A stretch of 48,930 bases of DNA from positions 1 through 48,930 of the forward strand of contig NZ_MECL01000055.1 in NCBI RefSeq assembly GCF_014596445.1, given 5' to 3'. The notes below the pieces were generated by a model that had not been told where the DNA came from, made no database searches, and worked only from the letters and a program-made list of their open reading frames with translations. A program made the translations under genes and the position numbers. Positions 44,009-48,930 of the stretch are shown here, in pieces (positions within the stretch are counted from its first letter, which is position 1; each line of letters opens with the position of its first letter). Origin of the DNA: Streptomyces sp. CBMA29 (GTDB lineage: Bacteria; Actinomycetota; Actinomycetes; Streptomycetales; Streptomycetaceae).

Positions 44009-45523
44009 GTGCAACTCGCAATGGGTCCACTGGACGTCGCCCGATGGCAGTTCGGCATCACGACCGTCTACCACTTCCTCTTCGTGCCGCTGACGATCTC
44101 GCTGTCCGCGCTCACGGCCGGACTCCAGACCGCGTGGGTGCGCAGCGGCGACGAGAAGTACCTGAAGGCCACCAAGTTCTGGGGCAAGCTCTTCCTGATC
44201 AACATCGCCATGGGCGTGGTGACGGGCATCGTCCAGGAGTTCCAGTTCGGCATGAACTGGTCGGACTACTCGCGCTTCGTCGGCGACATCTTCGGCGCCC
44301 CGCTCGCCTTCGAGGCGCTGATCGCCTTCTTCTTCGAGTCCACCTTCATCGGCCTGTGGATCTTCGGCTGGGACAAGCTGCCGAGGAAGATCCACCTCGC
44401 CTGTATCTGGATGGTCTCGATCGGGACGATCCTGTCCGCGTACTTCATCCTGGCCGCCAACTCCTGGATGCAGCACCCGGTCGGCTACCGCTACAACCCG
44501 ACGACCAAGCGCGCCGAACTCACCGACTTCTGGGCGGTGCTCACCCAGGACACCGCGCTGGCGCAGTTCTTCCACACCATGTCCGCCGCCTTCCTCACCG
44601 GCGCCGCGTTCATGATCGGGATCGCCGCCTACCACCTGGCTCGTAAGCGGCACATCTCCGTGATGCGCTCCTCGCTGCGACTGGCCCTGGTCGTCGCCGT
44701 CGTCGCGGGCGCGCTCACCGCGATCAGCGGCGACACCCTCGGCAAGGTCATGTTCAAGCAGCAGCCGATGAAGATGGCCGCCGCCGAGGCACTGTGGGAC
44801 GGCCAGAAGGGCGCGCCCTTCTCGATCTTCGCGGTCGGCGACGTCAGCAAGGGTCACAACAAGGTGGCCATAGACATTCCGAACCTGCTGTCCTTCCTGG
44901 CCACCGACGACTTCAACGCCTACGTGGGCGGCATCAACGACGTCAACAAGGAAGAGCAGGCGAAGTACGGCCCAGGCGACTACCGGCCCAACATCCCCGT
45001 CGCCTACTGGGGCTTCCGCTGGATGATCGGCTTCGGCGTCGTCTCGATCGGCGTCGGCGCGGCGGGCCTGTGGCTCACCCGCCGCAAGTTCTGGCTCGCG
45101 CCCGCGCACCGCACGGGCGAGGACGAGGTCCCGAAGCTGATGCTCACCAAGAACGGCGGGATCTGCCCCCGGCTCAGCCGCTGGTACTGGCGGATCGCCC
45201 TGTGGACCATGGTCTTCCCGCTGATCGCCAACTCCTGGGGCTGGATCTTCACCGAGACCGGCCGCCAGCCCTGGGTGGTCTACGGCGTCCTGCGCACCCG
45301 CGACGCGGTCTCCCCCACGGTCTCCACCGGCGAGGTCTTCACCTCCCTGATCGTCTTCACCCTCCTCTACGCGGCCCTCGCCGTCGTCGAGGTGCGGCTG
45401 CTCCTGAAGTACGCCAAGGCGGGACCGCCGGAACTCACCGACGACGACCGCCGCTCCCCCACCCGGATCGGCGGCGACGACGACGGCGCGGACGCCGACC
45501 GCCCGATGGCCTTCTCGTACTGA
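44009..45523 (+). CDS. cydA: Cytochrome bd oxidase subunit I
   Basis: 504 residues with about nine transmembrane segments. LARWQFGITTVYHFLFVPLTISLS-like N-terminus (VARWQFGITTVYHFLFVPL) has the heme b595 His. The SGDTLGKVMFKQQPMKMAAAEALW part carries quinone/heme residues. The C-terminal GWIFTETGRQPW is the family motif. The enzyme oxidises quinol and reduces O2 to water at low oxygen. GTG start at 44009 with AAGGAG eight bases upstream. First gene of the Rex-controlled operon. Confidence 0.97.
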   Translation: MQLAMGPLDVARWQFGITTVYHFLFVPLTISLSALTAGLQTAWVRSGDEKYLKATKFWGKLFLINIAMGVVTGIVQEFQFGMNWSDYSRFVGDIFGAPLAFEALIAFFFESTFIGLWIFGWDKLPRKIHLACIWMVSIGTILSAYFILAANSWMQHPVGYRYNPTTKRAELTDFWAVLTQDTALAQFFHTMSAAFLTGAAFMIGIAAYHLARKRHISVMRSSLRLALVVAVVAGALTAISGDTLGKVMFKQQPMKMAAAEALWDGQKGAPFSIFAVGDVSKGHNKVAIDIPNLLSFLATDDFNAYVGGINDVNKEEQAKYGPGDYRPNIPVAYWGFRWMIGFGVVSIGVGAAGLWLTRRKFWLAPAHRTGEDEVPKLMLTKNGGICPRLSRWYWRIALWTMVFPLIANSWGWIFTETGRQPWVVYGVLRTRDAVSPTVSTGEVFTSLIVFTLLYAALAVVEVRLLLKYAKAGPPELTDDDRRSPTRIGGDDDGADADRPMAFSY

Positions 45524-45555
45524 GAACTCATCCCTCGTACTGAGAGGAGTGCGAC

Positions 45556-46578
45556 ATGCATCTGCACGACGTCTGGTTCGTCCTCATCGCGGTCCTGTGG
45601 ACCGGCTACTTCTTCCTGGAGGGCTTCGACTTCGGGATCGGCGTCCTGACCAAGCTGCTGGCCCGCGACCGTACCGAGAAGCGGGTCCTGATCAACACCA
45701 TCGGCCCGGTCTGGGACGGCAACGAGGTGTGGCTGCTCACCGCGGGCGGCGCGACCTTCGCGGCCTTCCCCGACTGGTACGCCACCCTCTTCTCTGGCTT
45801 CTATCTGCCGCTGCTGATCATTCTGGTCTGCCTGATCGTGCGCGGCGTCGCCTTCGAGTACCGCGCCAAGCGCGACGACGAGCGCTGGCAGCGCAACTGG
45901 GAGAACGCCATCTTCTGGACGTCCCTGGTCCCGGCGCTGCTCTGGGGCGTCGCCTTCGCGAACATCGTGCGGGGGGTGAAGATCGACGCGAACAAGGAGT
46001 ACGTCGGCGACTTCTGGGACCTGCTCAACGGGTACTCGATCCTCGGCGGACTCGTCACCCTGAGCCTCTTCACCTTCCACGGCGCCGTCTTCGCCTCGCT
46101 CAAGACCCTCGGCGACATCCGCGACCGCGCCCGCGCGCTGGCCACCCGCGTCGGCGTGCTCACCGCGCTCCTCGCGGCGGCCTTCCTGATCTGGACCCAG
46201 GCCGCCCACGGCCACGGCCGCAGCCTGCCCGCGCTGATCGTCGCCGTCGTCGCCCTCGTCGGGGCCCTCGGCGCCAATCTCGCGGGACGCGAGGGCTGGT
46301 CGTTCGCCCTGTCCGGCGTCACGGTCGCGGCGACCATCGCCATGTTCTTCCTGACGCTCTTCCCCGACGTCATGCCGTCCTCGCTGAACAACGCCTGGAG
46401 CCTGACCGTCACCAACGCCTCCTCCACGCCGTACACGCTGCGGATCATGACGTGGTGCGCGGGCATCGCCACACCGCTCGTCCTGCTCTACCAGGGCTGG
46501 ACGTACTGGGTCTTCCGCAAGCGCATCGGTACCCAGCACATCGCGGGCGCCCCCGCCGGCGCCCCCGCCGGGCACTGA
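45556..46578 (+). CDS. cydB: Cytochrome bd oxidase subunit II
   Basis: 340 residues with about eight transmembrane segments. HDVWFVLIAVLWTGYFFLEGFDFGIG is the family start, and GPVWDGNEVWLL and RGVAFEYR follow. Pairs with CydA in the membrane. Starts 32 bases after cydA with GAGAGGAG upstream. After the stop there are two copies of gccgggcactgacgcc (about 46567-46600), a direct duplication of the gene end. The C-terminus is a short AGAPAGAPAGH repeat. Confidence 0.97.
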   Translation: MHLHDVWFVLIAVLWTGYFFLEGFDFGIGVLTKLLARDRTEKRVLINTIGPVWDGNEVWLLTAGGATFAAFPDWYATLFSGFYLPLLIILVCLIVRGVAFEYRAKRDDERWQRNWENAIFWTSLVPALLWGVAFANIVRGVKIDANKEYVGDFWDLLNGYSILGGLVTLSLFTFHGAVFASLKTLGDIRDRARALATRVGVLTALLAAAFLIWTQAAHGHGRSLPALIVAVVALVGALGANLAGREGWSFALSGVTVAATIAMFFLTLFPDVMPSSLNNAWSLTVTNASSTPYTLRIMTWCAGIATPLVLLYQGWTYWVFRKRIGTQHIAGAPAGAPAGH

Positions 46579-46620
46579 CGCCCCGCCGGGCACTGACGCC
46601 CGCATTCGACCCGGAGAGGA

Positions 46621-48930
46621 ATGTTCCACGTGAAACCTGTCGATCCGCGACTGCTGCGGTACGCGCGTACGACCCGGGTCTTCCTCGCCGGGGCGGTGCT
46701 GCTCGGGCTGGCCGGGGCGGGGCTGATCATCGCCCAGGCGGTGCTGATCGCCGATGTGGTGGTCGGCGGATTCCGGGACGGGGAGGGCGTCGGGGAGCTG
46801 CGCGGGACGCTCGCGTGGCTGGTGGCGGTCGCCGTCGGGCGGGCGCTGGTCGGCTGGCTCACCGAATTGTGCGCGCACCGGGCGGGGGCCGCGGTGAAGT
46901 CGCAGTTGCGCGGGCGGCTGCTGGAGCGGGCCACCGCGCTGGGCCCCGGCTGGCTGACCGGGCGGCGCGGCGGCGAGCTGACCACGCTCGCCACCCGCGG
47001 GATCGACGCGCTGGACGACTACTTCTCGCGGTATCTGCCGCAGCTCGGCCTCGCGGTGGTCGTGCCCGCGGTCGTGCTGGCCCGGATCGTCACCGCCGAC
47101 TGGATCTCGGCCGCGACCATCGCGGTGACGCTGCCGCTCATCCCGCTGTTCATGGTGCTGGTCGGCTGGGCGACCCGCGAGCGGATGGACCGGCAGTGGA
47201 AGCTGCTGGCCCGGCTGTCCGGGCACTTCCTCGACGTCGTCGCGGGGCTCCCCACGCTCAAGGTCTTCGGCCGGGCCAAGGCACAGGCCGACAACATCCG
47301 CGCCATCACCGGCGAGTACCGGCGGGCCACGCTCAGGACGCTGCGGATCGCGTTCCTGTCCTCCTTCGTCCTCGAACTGCTCGCCACCATCTCCGTCGCG
47401 CTGGTCGCGGTCGGGATCGGCATGCGGCTCGTCCACGGCGAACTGTCCCTGCGGACGGGCCTGCTGGTGCTGATCCTCGCGCCCGAGGCGTATCTGCCGC
47501 TGCGGCAGGTGGGCGCGCAGTACCACGCGGCGGCCGAGGGGCTGGCGGCGGCGGAGCAGGTCTTCGAGGTGCTGGAGACGGCGCCGCCCGCGCCCGGCGG
47601 CGCGCCCGCGCCCGATCCGCGGTCCGCCACGATCACGGTCGAGGGGCTCGTCGTACGCGACGGCGGGTCGCTGGCCGCGACGACCTTCACCCTCGCGCCC
47701 GGAGAGACGGTGGCCGTCACCGGGCCCAGCGGGGTCGGCAAGACGACCCTGCTCAACGCGCTGCTCGGCTTCGTCCCCGCCGCCGAGGGGCGGATTCTGG
47801 TCGGCGACACCGACCTCGCCGCGATCGACCCGGCCGACTGGCACCGCCAGATCGCCTGGGTCCCCCAGCACCCGCACCTGTTCGCCGGAACCGTCGCCGA
47901 GAACGTACGGCTCGCCCGGCCCGACGCCGACGACGCCGCCGTACGTACCGCGCTCGCCGACGCCGACGCGCTCTCCTTCGTCTCCCCCGGCACCGTCCTC
48001 ACCGAGGACGGCACGAACCTCTCCGCGGGTCAGCGCCAGCGCATCGCCCTGGCCCGCGCCTTTCTCGCCGACCGCCCCCTGCTCCTCCTCGACGAGCCCA
48101 CCGCCAACCTCGACGGCGCCACCGAGGCCGGGATCGTCACGACCCTCCACCGTCTCACCGCCGCCCGCACCGTCCTCCTCATCGCCCACCGCCCCGCCCT
48201 CCTCCCCCTCGCCACCAAAGTCCTCCCCCTCCGACCCGGTCCCGTCGCCCCGCCGGACGCGGCGCCGACACCCGTCGCGGCGGCGGCCCGCGCGGCCGAC
48301 CGGACGGATGTCCGGGAGCGGGCGGAGGCTGACGGCAACGCCCTCTCCGGGCCGCGGTCGGGGCCGGACGTGCTTCGGGTCCGTGGCGGCGGGGCGCGGG
48401 GGCGGTTCGTGGGGGCCGTCGCGCTGGGGGCGGCGGCGTTGCTGTCGGCTGTGGGGCTCATGGCGACGTCGGGGTGGCTGATCAGCCGGGCGTCGCAGCA
48501 GCCGCCGGTGCTGTATCTGATGGTGGCCGTGACGGCGACGCGGGCGTTCGGGATCGGGCGGGCCGTGTTCCGTTACGGCGAGCGGCTGGTCGCGCACGAC
48601 GCGGTGTTCCGGGCGCTGGCCGGGGTACGGGTGGCGGTGTTCCGGCGGCTGGAGCGGCTGGCGCCCGCGGGACTCGGCGGGACGCGGCGCGGTGACCTGC
48701 TGTCGCGGCTGGTCGCGGACGTGGACGCCGTCCAGGACCACTACCTGCGGTGGCTGCTGCCCGCGCTGACCGGCGGCCTCGTGTCCGTGGCGACCGCGGC
48801 CTTCACCGGCTGGCTGCTGCCCGCCGCCGGGCTGATCCTGGCCTGCGGGCTGCTCGCCGCGGGCGTGGCCGTCCCCGCGCTGTCGGCCGCCGTCGCCCGC
48901 CGTACCGAGGCACGCCTCGCGCCCGCCAGG
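46621..48930 (+). CDS. cydCD: CydDC-type fused ABC exporter (3' end outside window)
   Basis: 770 codons present, the gene continues. Fused CydD and CydC, as usual in Streptomyces. The first half has transmembrane helices, then an ATPase: Walker A GPSGVGKTT (about 367), signature LSAGQRQRIALARAF (about 468), Walker B LLLLDEPTANLD. The second half starts about residue 570 with a new membrane domain (GAVALGAAALLSAVGLMATSGWLISRAS; RYGERLVAHDAVFRAL). In E. coli CydDC is needed for cytochrome bd assembly and exports thiols. The ATG at 46621 overlaps a parS-like site; GTG at 46630 (MKPVDPRLL) is an alternative start. Confidence 0.92.
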   Translation, partial: MFHVKPVDPRLLRYARTTRVFLAGAVLLGLAGAGLIIAQAVLIADVVVGGFRDGEGVGELRGTLAWLVAVAVGRALVGWLTELCAHRAGAAVKSQLRGRLLERATALGPGWLTGRRGGELTTLATRGIDALDDYFSRYLPQLGLAVVVPAVVLARIVTADWISAATIAVTLPLIPLFMVLVGWATRERMDRQWKLLARLSGHFLDVVAGLPTLKVFGRAKAQADNIRAITGEYRRATLRTLRIAFLSSFVLELLATISVALVAVGIGMRLVHGELSLRTGLLVLILAPEAYLPLRQVGAQYHAAAEGLAAAEQVFEVLETAPPAPGGAPAPDPRSATITVEGLVVRDGGSLAATTFTLAPGETVAVTGPSGVGKTTLLNALLGFVPAAEGRILVGDTDLAAIDPADWHRQIAWVPQHPHLFAGTVAENVRLARPDADDAAVRTALADADALSFVSPGTVLTEDGTNLSAGQRQRIALARAFLADRPLLLLDEPTANLDGATEAGIVTTLHRLTAARTVLLIAHRPALLPLATKVLPLRPGPVAPPDAAPTPVAAAARAADRTDVRERAEADGNALSGPRSGPDVLRVRGGGARGRFVGAVALGAAALLSAVGLMATSGWLISRASQQPPVLYLMVAVTATRAFGIGRAVFRYGERLVAHDAVFRALAGVRVAVFRRLERLAPAGLGGTRRGDLLSRLVADVDAVQDHYLRWLLPALTGGLVSVATAAFTGWLLPAAGLILACGLLAAGVAVPALSAAVARRTEARLAPAR
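46623..46636. other. parS-like site overlapping the cydCD start
   Basis: GTTCCACGTGAAAC differs from the perfect palindrome at one position and matches the parS form GTTYCACGTGRAAC. It encodes Phe-His-Val-Lys at the start of CydCD, just after the ATG. Confidence 0.6.

Overview
The window is high-GC actinobacterial chromosome. Strong GC bias at third codon positions, GTG starts, AGGAGG-type ribosome binding sites, a Cys-containing S18, a Rex site before cydABCD and a FemX-type gene all point to Streptomyces or a close relative. From memory, much of the gene order (PBP, femX, rpsF-ssb-rpsR-rplI, dnaB, then thiC, hisC-like, cydA-cydB-cydCD) matches the core-chromosome arm beside oriC in Streptomyces coelicolor. 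Three parS-like palindromes and a cluster of DnaA boxes agree with an origin-proximal position. This was judged by reading alone; no similarity search was run.

Layout. 1-6.9 kb is a cell-envelope block: the 3' part of a class A penicillin-binding protein, a GT87-type membrane glycosyltransferase, an alanine-racemase-like protein, FemX and a small membrane protein. 7.2-9.0 kb is the rpsF-ssb-rpsR-rplI operon, followed by a parS-like site and a terminator. 9.1-12.5 kb has a MATE exporter, a DnaA-box cluster and dnaB. 12.5-20.2 kb looks accessory: a TetX-like FAD monooxygenase divergent from a TetR regulator, an MFS exporter behind a perfect CIRCE element, a decayed PPOX/F420-type gene, and a secreted GH3 glycosidase with two discoidin-type domains. 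20.2-31.3 kb is metabolic and stress genes: a methyltransferase, a serine hydrolase, a MarR-DHA2 efflux pair, a flavohemoglobin, a NUDIX enzyme, a holin-like gene coupled to a cystathionine-lyase-type gene, a cupin, and a YibE/F membrane protein. 31.3-33.5 kb is a TPP riboswitch and thiC. 33.5-41 kb is regulator-rich: an XRE-TPR protein, an ATPase remnant, NUDIX, LuxR, an XRE/MmyB regulator, a membrane protein and a metallophosphoesterase. 41.2-48.9 kb holds a LacI regulator, a hisC-like aminotransferase, and cydA-cydB-cydCD (truncated by the window end) behind a Rex operator.

No single locus is clearly a wholly new system. The most unusual observations are regulatory: the CIRCE element on an exporter gene, the DnaA-box cluster in front of dnaB, and a parS-like site lying over the cydCD start codon. 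Structurally, in-frame minisatellites sit at or near gene ends (GT87 stop, thiC N-terminus, convergent serine hydrolase/MFS tails, LuxR), and three convergent gene pairs overlap in antisense. Two gene remnants, PPOX at 16.0 kb and an HATPase at 34.9 kb, mark likely sites of past insertion or deletion.
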